Shown in pieces: positions 37,113-48,804 of a stretch of 64,000 nt of DNA. Positions within the stretch are counted from its first letter, which is position 1; every line of letters starts with the position of its first letter. Both the position numbers and the translations under genes were made by a program. The stretch is from Proteles cristata cristata (Eukaryota; Chordata; Mammalia; Carnivora; Hyaenidae). The stretch covers positions 1,302,001 to 1,366,000 of the forward strand of contig JAESUZ010001514.1 in NCBI GenBank assembly GCA_017311185.1, written 5' to 3'. The notes below the pieces were generated by a model that was not told where the DNA came from, did not search any database, and worked only from the letters and a program-made list of their open reading frames with translations.

Positions 37113-38222
37113 TTTTTTTTTTTACTCACTACGTTTAATTGGAGGATTTCCACAAACTAACCAGTCACAATTTCTGTCACAATTCAGTGAAATACAAAAC
37201 GACCTTACAGATTATGGGAAGAGAAGGCCACACCACTGGGCTCGCCTTCCAGGCTTGGTTGGTTTAGGGGTGGGGGAGGGGGCAGGTTTCTTTTTAAACA
37301 GAGCCCCTCATTTCAATGTACAAAGGAATAGCTCTGATATTAAATTGTATTGAAAACTAAGTGGACCAAAAAACAAATGCTTCTCTGTGTTGGTGTGGAA
37401 ATGGGAGGGAAGAATGAGTCTTCTGTAGTAGGAGGGGAAACAGTTGGGGAAGGGTTCTGTGGTTCACGATGCTCCTTTTTTACCTTGGGTGGCCTCAAGG
37501 TGGTCCAGTTTTTCTTCTCTTCATTTCCCTTTGCATAGGCCTAGAAGGTTCGCCAGCTGTCCACACGACCATCTTCACTTTCCTCAAAGTGTTTCTGCCA
37601 CTCCCTCTCTCACTTGGCTTTTTCTCCAGCTTCTGTCTCTTCTTCCCTGTGTCACTTCCCTTCATGCACCTCTCTGGCTTCTCTCTCTTCCCTTTCAATC
37701 TCCAGCTCAGCAAAGCATTTCACAGTCTCTTCATTTGCTGCTTCTTCTAACAGCCAGGGGTCCTCCTCCTCCACATTTGTAGGTTTCCTTTCTCCTTTGT
37801 TAGTTTCACTCTCTCACAGTGTGTTCTATGTATTCTTTTCCTGCTTGAATTATATGCAGGGTCCTCTTCCTTTGTTCCTGATCCAGGAGCAATTTGTAAA
37901 CTTTGTCCACAGCTTCAAAAGCCTTTTGTGCTATCAGCATCATCTCAATTTTGTCAGGATGCACTAATATGGATAACTGTCAAACGTCTTTTTTTTTTTT
38001 TTTATTCCCTCATCTGTCACTTCAGGATCGATGTGAAGAACCTCAAATGGGTTCAAACTGAAGCAGGAAGAGCCAGGACAGGTCAGTCTTTCAATCTGAT
38101 TTTTGGATGTTGGAACTGAATCCCTCTTCTCTATTTGTTTCACCTCATCATGGAAGGTCATAAATACTTCCTCAATGCTCACTCTACCTGCTGAAGTTCT
38201 CCTCTTTCCTGGAGCCACCATT
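37113..38222 (-). pseudogene. DNAJC8: DNAJC8 processed pseudogene
   Basis: Read on the minus strand from an ATG at 38221, this is an intronless copy of DNAJC8, a spliceosome-associated J-domain protein. Recognisable pieces include FMTFHDEVKQIEKRDSV, SKNQIERLTCPGSS and FSLNPFEVLHIDPEVTDE. After a frame change come VHPDK (the J-domain HPD motif) and AQKAFEAVDKVYKLLLDQEQ. The C-terminal GKKEKKN and LRPPKVK coding region lies near 37470-37540. A T run at 37113-37123 is the poly(A) tail of the 3' UTR. The main frame breaks at an expanded A run (37990-38004), and further breaks follow. Imperfect 14-15 bp duplications flank it (37098-37112 and 38223-38238), typical of L1-mediated retroposition. Confidence 0.92.
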
Positions 38223-38466
38223 TCTCCTTCTTGATGACTGTCTTACTTACATTTTCTTTTCTCCAGCTTACTTTATTGGAAGAATACAGTATATAATACA
38301 TATAACGTAGAAAATAGGCATTAATGGACTTGTTTATGTTATCATTGGTTCTGATCAACAGTTGGCGTTAGTAGTTACTTTTGGGGGAAGTCAAAAGTTA
38401 CACACAGAGTTTTCACCTGTGCAGGGGGTCAGCATTCCTAACCCCTGCATTGTTCAAGGCTCAACC
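38223..38466. mobile_element. Tigger-type DNA transposon, right part
   Basis: Continuation of the element starting at 37008: AGCTTACTTTATTGGAAG, AATACATATAACGTAG and a final segment ending TTGTTCAAGGCTCAACC, complementary to the left end. Its first 15 or so bases duplicate the retrocopy target site. Confidence 0.65.
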
Positions 38467-38489
38467 TTAGATCCTAAAGAGATACACAT

Positions 38490-39290
38490 CACACCAGGAA
38501 ATTAACTAATGAGAGAGAAAGCTGACAGAGGCAAACAGCAGGAAATCGAGTGTTATAAGAATGGGAAATAATAGAGCTAGAGATGAAATAAGCAAGTCAA
38601 AGTAATTTAAAAGATTTTTAAAATCAGGAACCATAATGAAGCAATAGAGTCTTATGGGAAAAGGTACAGATTTGATAAATAACAAACTTGAAGCCTTAGA
38701 AACAAAGAGCAAAGGCACTGCAAATAAGGACGCACTGGATAAATTAAATAAAAGATTCTGCACAGCAGAGGAAAAGATTGGTGGCCCAAACACAGATCTG
38801 CAGAAATCACTCAGAATCTGACATGAGCAACAAGAGAATGAGAGAATTAACCAAGCAAGATGGAAGACAGAAGGAGATGCCTGATGTAACCTAATAAAAC
38901 TTCCACAAGAGAGGCTCAAACAGATGGTATTCATGGAGACAGCGATGAAGAATATTCCCAAATGGGGGGCGCCTGGGTGGCTTAGTCGGTTAAGCGTCCG
39001 ACTTTCACTTAGGTCATGATCTCGCGGTTCGTGGGTTCGAGCCCCGCATCGGGCTCTGTGCTGACTGCCAGCTCAGAGCCTGGAGCCTGTTTCAGAGTCT
39101 GTGTCTCCCTTTCTCTCTGACCCTCTCTTGCTCACGTTGTCTCTCTCTCTCTTTCCTAGAAATAAATAAAAATATGAAGAAAAAAAAAAGAATATTCCCG
39201 AATGGAAGACATGAATCTTCAGATTGAAGGCACACACCAAGTTCTAAAGAAGGTAAATAAAAATAATAGTTTTTTAAAATATGATTTCTG
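38490..39290 (+). mobile_element. HAL1- or L1 ORF1-like relic
   Basis: A-rich sequence with GAATTAACCAAGCAAGATGG and GAATCTTCAGATTGAAGGC resembles HAL1/L1 ORF1-derived repeats. It is split by the SINE at 38966. Confidence 0.4.
38966..39189 (+). mobile_element. Felid tRNA-Lys SINE
   Basis: Nearly consensus copy; flanks AGAATATTCCCAAATGG and AGAATATTCCCGAATGG. Confidence 0.94.
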
Positions 39291-40860
39291 TTTCTTCAAG
39301 GTTTTGTGTGTTCAGACCTTGCCTCCCAATCCTCTGCTTGGACTTAATTTCCATTTCATATAAATGTTCATTTTGATAGGATAAAAAAATTAAATAAAAA
39401 TATAAGAATACAGATTAATAAAATAAAAATAAAAAAAATATATAGAAGAAAATGACAGTAATAAATGATAAAATTAATGAAATATTTCTGTTTTGAGAGC
39501 TCATTTTCTGGGGGCTATTGTTACAGAATTGGTTACTGCTTGCTTCTGTGACAAACGGGTTATTTCTCCACATGCAGATCAGAAATCCGCTTCTGGGGTG
39601 ACTTCACTCTCAGGAGACTGTCTATGCAGTCAGTAAAGCCTTTCAGGAGAGGCAGACCAGGAGGGAGCCTATGGGAAGAGGAGGGAGATCACCAACCACC
39701 AGAAACTTGACACCGAACAAACACAGACTAAGAGTGACACCCAGTGGCCAGACCACACAGGACGATTCCTGGGACCTCCACACCCTGGCTGCCGCTTGTG
39801 CCCAGGCTGCTTGTGGGGTACCCCTCTCACTGATGTGTTTCAGGGAGGTCTGTGATCTAGAGAGTGCTTGGGGGGCGTGTGATGAGGCGGTCCCCCTCTC
39901 CTCTCCCCTGCCACCTCCCCTTTCTTCTGGCTCACCTTCCCCTTCCCCACCCAATGCGCAGTCTCTGGTGATGGGATCCCCCCTAGGTGACCAGGTAGAG
40001 AGGCCATCAGAAGACACTAGAGAAATAAGGAGAACTTCTCACGCCATCACTTCGATACAGGGGGTGATGTTCTTCATGGTGAAAGTGTACCCCTGACAAC
40101 TAAGCCAGCGAGAATGTGGTAAGTTAATTTAGTGGGACTGACTTCTTGAAATTCAGGGAGAGGGTATAAGGTTTTGGAGTGCCAGTGTAGGCAATCCACT
40201 TCATCACAAAAAGTCCCCAACGAAATGAAACCTGGTTAGATCCACCTCATTTCTGCAAACAGTGCTGCACGTATATGTCTAAACTCTCCAGCAACAGCCA
40301 ACTTGGAGATTACGCTAAGGAAACGCTGGCCGAGATGCAAAAGCACGTAAGAAAATGACAAAATCTGACACCTGTCCCATCATCGATTAAAATCGTCTCT
40401 CAGAACTCACCACCAATAATAACCACAACAATAAGAACTAGCGCAAATTGGTCACACACATATATTGTGCCAAGCACCATCCTAAGGGCCTTGCGTGCAT
40501 TAGCTCATTTAAATTCATGACAATCCTATTAGGCAACTACTAATACTATACGCATTTTATAGTTGAAAAAAACTGAGGCATATACAGATAAATTCATGTG
40601 CCCAAAGTCAGAGAGCTGGTGAACTAATGAAAACACATGATGTTCTCAAATTGTCCCCAAATGCCTTTTCAGGCAGTCTGAACCCTGGAGGATGTAGACA
40701 ATCGTAGGCAAAAACATGAAGAAGGGTATAAAAAGTAGTGGGAAAGAAATAGACGAAGACTTGGCAGTCCAATGTTCAATGTATGTTTGGCAGAAAATAC
40801 AGAGTCCATATGAACTATGGCCAAAAAAAAATTATGGAAGGCAGTAGAATGAGTCATGAT
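39290..40860. other. Intergenic, mostly unassigned
   Basis: AT-rich to 39480, then a GC-richer stretch (39640-40100) with overlapping frames of 124 and 141 codons on opposite strands. The Glu/Gly-rich content looks like chance coding. A MIR-like segment lies near 40490-40640. Confidence 0.4.
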
Positions 40861-41045
40861 GATGGGGGTGGAGAATGGCAGCCAGATTGTGCTGCGTGTT
40901 GTACGTCAGCCCGAAGAGATTGAAATTAACCTTGTAGGCAGTGGTGAGTGATGGAAATTTATAAACAAGTAAATGTCATAGTCAAAATTAATGTCCTTAC
41001 AAAGATGTATTTGGTTGTGGTGTCTAGACCATGTAGATGAAGTAT
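40860..41045 (-). mobile_element. L2 relic, antisense
   Basis: Resembles 13600-13700 (GTCATAGTCAAAATTAATG against ATCATAGTCAAGGTCATG), so both belong to the same old family. Confidence 0.45.
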
Positions 41046-41079
41046 GAGTTTGAGCATGGGTCTTATTCTTCCACAAATT

Positions 41080-42590
41080 TAGTCTGTCTCAGTAAACGTA
41101 CCATGAGTGTGAGAAAAAAGTATCTATTCTATAGTGATAGGATATAGTGTTCTCAAAATATCAATTATGTCAGGATGATTCGTTTTCAGATGATCTTTAT
41201 TTTTACTGACTTCTTGTATTCTTTCAATTATGTGTGATTTTTTTGTTCTTTTAATTGCTGACGGTGTTAAGAGCCCCAACTGTGATTGTAAATTTCTGTT
41301 TCTTCCTTTAATTGTCTCAGTTGCTTCTTTATATATTTTAAGGATCTATTACTGAACACCCACATTAATGATTGTCTGTCTTTTTGGGTACTGCAGCCAC
41401 TCTAGCATTCTTGTGCTTGCAGTTTACATGCTATATTTTTGGGTCCATTTGTTTTTAATCCACCGTTATGTTTAAAGTGTATATCTTGTGAATAGCATTC
41501 ATTAGGTCTCACTTGGTTTAGTCAGCTCTGACAATCACTGCCCATTAATTAGAGTGTTATTTTACAGTCTTCTAGACCCCATGGTTTGTGATGAGAAATC
41601 AAACATCCTTAGGATTGATATTTTGTAAAGAAAAAGTATTCATGACTCTTGTTAAAAATGTCAAGACAGGGGCACCTGGGTGGCTTAGTCGGTTAAGCAT
41701 CCGACTTTCGCTTAGGTCATGATCTTGCGGTTCGTGGGTTCAAGCCCCGCGTCGGGCTCTGTGCTGACTGCCAGCTCAGAGCCTGGATCCTGTTTCAGAG
41801 TCTGTATCTCCCTCCCTCTCTGCCCCTCCCCTGCTCACGCTGTCTCTCTCTCTCTCTCCTAGAAATAAATAAAAATATTTTTTAAAAAAATGTCAAGACA
41901 GACTCTATTTGAGAAGGGACTAATGCAATGGGGATTTGCAGTAGGGGAGAGAGATCAAGTTCAACTCCAAATACAAGAAAAAGTGAAGATTTATAGCCAA
42001 GGAGTAGGGCAGGAGGAAGTTAAATGGAAAATTACTGAAACAAAACATCAGGAATACGAGCTAGGCTAGCTCAACAGAATTCTTGCTGAAGGCAAGCCAG
42101 GATGATAAGATATTGAGGGTAGGAGATGAGGAATTTGATCAGATATCAAGGGTGATCAGATACTAGGGAATTTTGGCTAAACTGACCCAGTAGAATTCTT
42201 GTTAGACCTGGACTAAGTGGACCGAGAACAGAGCCTAAGGCTGGGACCTAGTCAGAAAGAAGACTCAGAGGAACTCAATTCAAGTTTGGTCAAGGTAGAG
42301 AGTCTGTCATATTCTGCCGTATGTCGTGTATCATTTTCCCTAGCTCTTTCAACATTTTCTCTTTACCTTTGGTTTTCAACACTTGGACTATGATGTGACT
42401 AGGTATAAGTTTTCTTCTCATTTATCTTATGGAGTTTCTTGAATCTGTACCATTGAGAAGATGTCTGCCCTACTCTACCTCTCCTTTCATTTGGGGAGTC
42501 CAATTATGTGGGGAGTCCATGATGTTAGACCTTTTGGAATTGTCTCCCATGTCCCTGAGGCTCTTGATTTTTTTTAAACTTTCTTTGAAC
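41080..42590 (-). mobile_element. Old L1 (L1M-type) fragment, antisense
   Basis: T-rich antisense ORF2 patterns occur, for example CCCCAACTGTGATTGTAAAT and CATTAGGTCTCACTTGG. It is split by the SINE at 41669 and highly decayed. Confidence 0.6.
41669..41890 (+). mobile_element. Felid tRNA-Lys SINE inside L1
   Basis: Nearly consensus copy with perfect 14-bp target duplication AAAATGTCAAGACA. Confidence 0.94.
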
Positions 42591-45500
42591 ATTCTCTGGT
42601 TCACAACAAAACTGAGATGAAGATACAGAGATTTCCTACATACCCACTAGCCGCCCCCCAACATGCATACCCACCCCCGTTAACATGACTGGTACAATAT
42701 TTACCAAAGATAAATCCACATTGACACAGCATAATCACCCAAAGCCCATCATTTGTCCTATGATTCATTCTCGCTGTTGGATATTCTATGGATTTGGACA
42801 ACGTATAATGACATAAAGCCATCACTATAATATCATACAGGCATTTTCACTGCTTTAAAAGTCCTCCGTGCTCTGCTTACTCAGAATAACTGCCTCCCCC
42901 ACAACCACTGGTCTTTTTACAGACATGTCTCCATCGTTTTGCTTTTTCCAGAGTGTCTTATAGTTGGAATCATACAGTATATAGCCTTTTCAGAGTGGCT
43001 TCTTTCACTTATCAAGGTGCATTTAAGGTTCCTCCATATCCTTCTGTGGCTTGATGACGTGTTTCTTTTTAGTATTGAATAATATTCCATTGTCGGGATG
43101 AACTACAGTTTATCCTTTTACCCATTGCAGAATAGCTTGGTTGCTTCCAAACTGTGGTAATTATGAATAAATCTGTTATAAATATCCATGTCCAATTTTT
43201 TATAAGAACATAAATATTCAGCTCCTTAGGAGTTAACACCAAGAAGTGCAATCACTGGATCTTATGATAAGACTATATCATTTTTGTAAGAAACCACCAA
43301 ACTGTGTTCCAAATGGCTGTACCATTTGCAATTCCACTAACAATGAATGAGAGTTCCTGTTGCTCCACATCTTCACCAGCATTTGGTGATGTCAGTATTC
43401 CAGAATTTGGCCATTCTAATAGGTGTGTGGTGGTATTAATGTGCAGTTCCCTAATGACAAATGATGAGGGACATCTTTTCATGTCCTTATTTTCCTTCTG
43501 GATATCTTCTTTACTGAGGTGTCTGTTAAGGTCTTTGGTCTAGTTTTTAATTGGGTTGTTAGTTTTCTTATTGTTGAGTTTTAAGAGTTCTTTGCATATT
43601 TTGGACACCAGTCCTTTATCAGACACATTTTTTTATAAACGCTTTCTCCCCACCTGTGGCTTGTCTTCTCATTCTCTTGACATTGTCTTTCACAGAAGCA
43701 GATGTTTGTTTGTTTGTTTGTTTGTATTAATTTTAGTGAAACCCAATTTGTCAATTATTTCTTCCATGGATCATGTCTTCGGTGTTGTATCTAAAAAGGC
43801 ATCACTATACCCAAGATCATCTAGGTTTTCTCCTATGCTATCTTTTACGAGTTTTATAGTTTCACATTTTACATTGAGGTCCATGATCCATTTTGAGTTC
43901 ATTATTATAAAGGATGTACATTCCGTGTCTAGACCAGGCACAGGTCCAGATGTCCAGTTATCCCAGAACCATTGGTTGAAAAGACCATCTTGGCTGCATT
44001 CTTTTGCTTTTGTTCCTTTGTCAAAGATCAGCTGACTATATTTATGGGAGACTTCCTGGGCACTCTATTCTGCTCCATTAATCTATTTGCCTTTCTTTTC
44101 CTGATTACTGCAGCTTTATAGGAAGTCTTGAATTCAGCCAGCATCAGTCCTCCAATTTTGTTCTTCCCTTTCAATATTGTGTGAGTTCTTCTGAGTCATT
44201 TGCCCCTCTCCATATAAATTTAAAAAATCATTTTGCCAATATCCATAAAATAACTTACTGGGATTTTGATTGGGATTGCATTGAATCTACAGATCAAGCT
44301 GGGAAGAACAGACAGCTTGACAATTTTGAATCTTCTTATTCATAAACATGGAATGTATCTCCATTTATGTAGTTCTTCGATTTCATTTATCAGAGTTTAA
44401 TAGGTTTCCTCAAATGGATCTTGTACGTATTTTGTTAAGTTTATACCTAAGTATTTCCTTTTGGTGAACGCTAATGTAAATGGTATTATGTTTTTAGTTA
44501 CAAATTCCACTCATTCATTGTTAGTATTTAGAAAAGCAATTGACTTTTTTATGCCAACTTGTATTTCGCAACTTTGCCATAGTTACTTATTATACATAGA
44601 TGATCATGTCATTTGGGAACAATGATAGTTTTAAGTCTGTCTTCCCAACCTGTATACCTTTAGTTTCCTTTTCTTGCCTTATTGCATGAGCAAGGACTTC
44701 TAGTACAATGTTGAAACTGAGTTGTGGGTAGGGGTATCCTTGCCTTGTACCTAACTTTAGAGGGAAAGTTTTGAGTTTCTCACAATTAGGTATGATGTTA
44801 GCTGTAGGGCTTTTGTAGATAGCCTTCATTAAGTTGAGATAGTTCCCCTCTATTCTTAGCTTACTGAGAGTTTTTGTCTTAAATGAGTGTTAGATTTTAT
44901 TAAATGCTTTTTCTGCATCTATTGACATGATCATGTGATTTTTTCAATGGGATGGACTATATTAATTGAGTCTGAATGTTAAACCTGCTTGTGTCTCTGG
45001 ATAAATCCCACTTGGTCATAGTATATCATTCTTTTTATATTTTTTTGGATTCAATTTACTAATATTTTGTTGAAGACTTCTGCATCTATGGTCATCATGA
45101 GAGATTTTGGTCTGTAGTTTTCTATTCTTCTAATGCTTATGTTTAGTTTGGTATTAGGGTAATTCTGGCCCTATAGAATGAATTAGGAAGCACTGCCTCA
45201 GCTTCTATCCTCTAGAAGATATTTTAGAGCATTGGCATAATTTCTAATTTAAACATCTGGTAGAATTCACCCATGAACCCATTGGGTCTGGTTCTTTGTG
45301 TTTTGGAAGTTTATTAATTATCAATTCAATTTCCTTAATAAATATGGGCCTATTAAAAGCAACTATTTCTTCTTGTGTGATTTTGGGCAGATTGTTAATT
45401 TCAAGGAATTAGTCCATTTTGTCTACATTATCAGATTTGTGGGCATAGAGTTGTTCATACTATTTCTTAATTATCCTTTAATCTCTTTGAGTTCTAGAAT

Positions 45501-46312
45501 AATGTTCCCTCCTTCATTTCTGATATTAGTGATTTGCTTTCTCCCTCGTTTCTTCATCTATTTTACTTTCTGTATGTTTCATTGATCTTTTCAAAGAGCA
45601 GTTTGGGTTTCATTGATTTCTTCTCTATTGATTCCCTGCTTTCAATTTCATTGGCTTTTGCTCTAATTATTACTATTGCTTTTCTTCTATGTCGTTTGGA
45701 TGTAATTTGTTCTTCTTCTAGTTTCCTAAGGTGGAAACATAGATTATCAATTTTAGGTATTTCTTTTTTAAATAAATGCATTCAATGCTATAAATTTCCC
45801 TCTAAGCACTACTCTCATTGCGTCCCACAAACTGATAAGTTATGATTTCAATTTCATTGAGCTTAAAATATTTTTAAATTTCTCTTGAGATTTCTTCTAG
45901 AATCCATGTGTTATGTAAAAGTGTGCTATTTATAGGGCACCTGGGTAGCTCAGTCGGTTGAGTACCCAACTTCAGTTCAGGTCATGATCTCACAGTTCGT
46001 GAGTTCAAGCGCCATGTTGGGCTCACTGCTGTCAGTGCAGAGCCTGGTTTGGATCCTCTGTCCCCCTCTCTCCCTGTTCCTCTTCTGCTCATACACTCTC
46101 TCTCTCTCTCAAAAAATATAAACATTAAAAAAATTAAAAATGTGCTTTTTAATCTCCACATATTTTGGGATTTCCCAGTTATCTTTCTGTTATAGATTTC
46201 TAGCTTAATTCCATGGTACTATGATAGCAGAAATTGTATGATTTTATTCTTTTATATTTGTTAAGGAGTGTTTTAAAATGTTTTCTTGAAATATGCCTAC
46301 TATTAAATATCA
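42590..46312 (-). mobile_element. L1 element, ORF2 and 3' end, antisense
   Basis: The 3' UTR begins near 42600 and the ORF2 C-terminal region follows (AATAATATTCCATTGTCGGG antisense). ORF2 reverse-transcriptase relics run to 46312. The minus-strand peptide at 44590-44829 contains [20 protein letters not shown] and a catalytic motif decayed to FPND from FADD. The SINE at 45934 splits it. Multiple stops show it is dead. Confidence 0.85.
45934..46137 (+). mobile_element. Felid tRNA-Lys SINE inside L1
   Basis: Splits the minus-strand L1 of 42.6-46.3 kb. Flanks GTGTGCTATTTATA and TGTGCTTTTTAAT. Confidence 0.9.
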
Positions 46313-46699
46313 TTAAAAAATAATCAAGCCAAAAGAGGACAGGAAAAGAGGAAAAGGGAACAAAGAACAAATGGAACAAAGGTAACAAGATGGTAAATTT
46401 AGGCCCAACCAAATAATAATTACATTAAATGAAAATGGCCTAAATTCTCCATTTAAAGATTGCCAGATTGGATACAGAGAACTCAATAGATAAGTATAAA
46501 TACAAAGACATAGCTGGGTTAAAAATAAAGCATAAAAATAGAAATGCCATTCAAACACCAATCAAAAGGAATGCCTCATTTCGATTAAAGTAAATTTTAG
46601 AACAAGGAACATGTTCAGGGATAAATAGAAACATTTCATAGTAGTAAAGGGGCTAATTTATTTGAAAGATATTAACAATCTTAAAAAGGTTACGTACCA

Positions 46700-46814
46700 G
46701 GGCTCCTAGCTGGCTCAGTCATTGAAACATGCAAGTCTTGATCTTGGGGTTGTGAGTTTGAGCCCCATATTGGGTGTAGAGAGTATCTAAAAATAAAATC
46801 TTTTTTTAAAAAAA
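46700..46814 (+). mobile_element. Short CAN-type SINE, older subfamily
   Basis: About 115 bp with head GGGCTCCTAGCTGGCTCAG, B-box-like GAGTTTGAGCCCC and the ending AAAATAAAATCTTTTTTT. It lacks the CT-rich block of the felid type, so it belongs to an older carnivore subfamily. Flanks GTTACGTACC and GTGTATGTACC. Confidence 0.8.
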
Positions 46815-46908
46815 GTGTATGTACCTAACAACACAGCTATGCATGAAGCAATAAGTAATAAATCTGAGAGAACTAATTATGTCCACTGTTTTAGTGGGAT
46901 ATTTTATT

Positions 46909-47108
46909 GTATTTATTTTTTCAGTGTTTTTTGAGAGAGAGCATAAGTAGGAAAGAGGCAAAGAGAGAGGGAGACACAGAATCTGAAGCAGGTTCCAGGT
47001 TCCGATCTGTCAGCACAGAGCCCGATGCAGCACTTGAATCCACAAACTGCAAGATCATGACCTGAGCAGAAGTCGGTCCCTTAACTGACAGAGCCACCCA
47101 GGTGCCCC
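46909..47108 (-). mobile_element. Felid tRNA-Lys SINE inside L1
   Basis: Flanks TTAGTGGGATATTTTA and TTAGTTCGATATTTTA mark the target duplication. Confidence 0.9.
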
Positions 47109-47860
47109 TTAGTTCGATATTTTAACAGTTCTCTCTCAGTAAGTAATATAACAGACCAAACCAAACCAAACAACAACAAAACCCACCACCACCACCACCA
47201 AAATTCAGTAAGGATACAAAGCTTTGAACAACATTTTAATCAACTTGACCCAGTTGACAGGCATTCAACAATGCACCCCAAACCCTCAGAATAGGCAGTC
47301 TTGTCAAGCGGGTATGGAACACTCACCAAACAGAACATATTCTGAGACTAAAAAACAGATGTCGAGCAATTCAAAAAATTAAAATCATCCGAGGATGTTC
47401 TCTGAACACAAAGGAATTAAATTAGAAATCAATAAAAGAGAAATATCTGGAAAATCCCCAGATATGTGCAAATTAAACAAAACACTCCTAAGTAACCCAA
47501 GGGATGAGGGAGAAATCAGAAGGGAAATTAAAAAATAGTTTGGATGCAACGAAGTAGACCTATCAAAATCTGGGGGTTGTAGCAAAAGCAGTGCTTAAAG
47601 GGGTCTTTATCCCACGAAATGCTTGTATGAGAAGAGAGGACAGTCTCAACTCGGTTGTCTAAGCAGGCAAACTAAACAAGAAAGGAGAAGGAGGAAAGAA
47701 AATAGCAGAGATAAGAAAGAGCAGGAATCAAATAGAAACTGAACAAACACATAGACATTAAAGTTAATTTAAATGTAGTCTGATGATCAGTTCACAATGA
47801 GTCAAATCGTTATGTTGTACATTTTAAATTTATACAGTGCTGTATGTCAATTATATATAT

Positions 47861-48062
47861 TTTTTAGTATCTATTTTCTTTTTGAGAGAGAGACAGAGTT
47901 CAAGTGGGGGAGGGGCAGAGAGAGAGGAACACACAGAATCTGAAGCAGGTTCCAGGCTCTGAGTTGTCAGCACACAGCGACTAGGGGTTCGAACCCACAA
48001 GCTGTGAGATCATGACTTGAGCCCCCAAGTCAGACACTTTGACTGAGCCACCGCGGTGCCCC
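47861..48062 (-). mobile_element. Felid tRNA-Lys SINE in L1 3' end
   Basis: Flanks TGTCAATTATAT and TGTCAATTACAT; it splits an L1 3' UTR about 95 bp from the distal SH3TC2 promoter copy. Confidence 0.9.
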
Positions 48063-48157
48063 TGTCAATTACATTTCAATTAAACTAGGAAAAAAAATAG
48101 AGAATATTAATGAAACAAAACAGTTATTTCTTTGAAAAACCAGTAAAACTCCTCCGG

Positions 48158-48211
48158 GCCCAGAGACAGACTGCTTCCTGAGATGCAGAAGCAACCGCCT
48201 GTCGGCACCAT
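48158..48211 (-). pseudogene. Duplicated, inactivated SH3TC2 exon 1
   Basis: The frame still reads GGCFCISGSSLSLGP, clearly derived from the SH3TC2 start. The ATG at the equivalent site is ACA (48202-48200), and the donor GTGAGT is replaced by sequence reading GAGGAGT. An ATG three codons upstream (48211-48209) opens a short frame, M-V-P-T-G-G-C-F-C, that runs into L1 sequence and stops after about 34 codons. I regard it as a non-functional exon relic; expression cannot be excluded. Confidence 0.75.
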
Positions 48212-48757
48212 CTTTTCGGGGCGGGGAGACCAAGGGACGTTTGGGCAGAGGTGCCTTTCCAACAGTGCCCCTCCTCCAGCCCCCTAGCAGACACTGGACA
48301 GACCGAAAACTGGCTCAATGCACAAAGCAGCCTTTGATATACAGCTGCAGGGGGAGGCCCAGGGAGGCTGGGAGGGGCAGCCCAGCCCGCAGCGTCCATG
48401 GTCCTCCCTCTGTCAGGCCTCCAGCTGGGGAGCAGAGCTCCTCCCTGCCTCTCCGCAGACTGCTCCGTGCCTAGCAGGCTGTGGCACATTCCTCACATTC
48501 TAGGATTGAGATACACAGCTCGGTTCCCGCGGGGTGGCCAGGGCGGGGGAGAAGGGCAGAGAGCATCCCAGGAATCAAGGAACCAAGTTCTGGTTTGCCC
48601 CGGAGGGGCAAAGTTCTGACTTGGCCCTCCCTGACTTGCCTGCCAATGAGAAAGTGAGCCCCTGCCTGCCTCTCCCTGCAAACACCTCCCTGAGCTATCT
48701 GGGTGACACAGGAGCTGTGGGCGCAGCATCTCACCCCAGCCCTGGGTGGCATCAGTG

Positions 48758-48760
<3 letters not shown>

Positions 48761-48801
<41 letters not shown>
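48761..48801. repeat. (GT)20 microsatellite in distal promoter copy
   Basis: Uninterrupted GT run replacing about 18 bp of GC-rich sequence present in the SH3TC2 promoter copy (22340-22358). Confidence 0.98.

Positions 48802-48804
<3 letters not shown>

Larger units (their letters stand above)
46320..48157 (+). mobile_element. L1 ORF2 and 3' end fragments
   Basis: ORF2 relics include TTACATTAAATGAAAATGG and AATATCTGGAAAATCCCCAG. An L1 3' end (ATTATATATATTTTTTAG region) follows, then another ORF2 scrap with AATATTAATGAAACAAAAC that stops at the distal SH3TC2 promoter copy. Three SINEs interrupt it. Confidence 0.75.

Noticed and set aside
37444..37967. Plus-strand frames of 93-117 codons
   Set aside because: They are antisense shadows of the DNAJC8 retrocopy.
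43556..44035. 159-codon plus-strand frame
   Set aside because: Antisense of L1 ORF2; no independent coding evidence.
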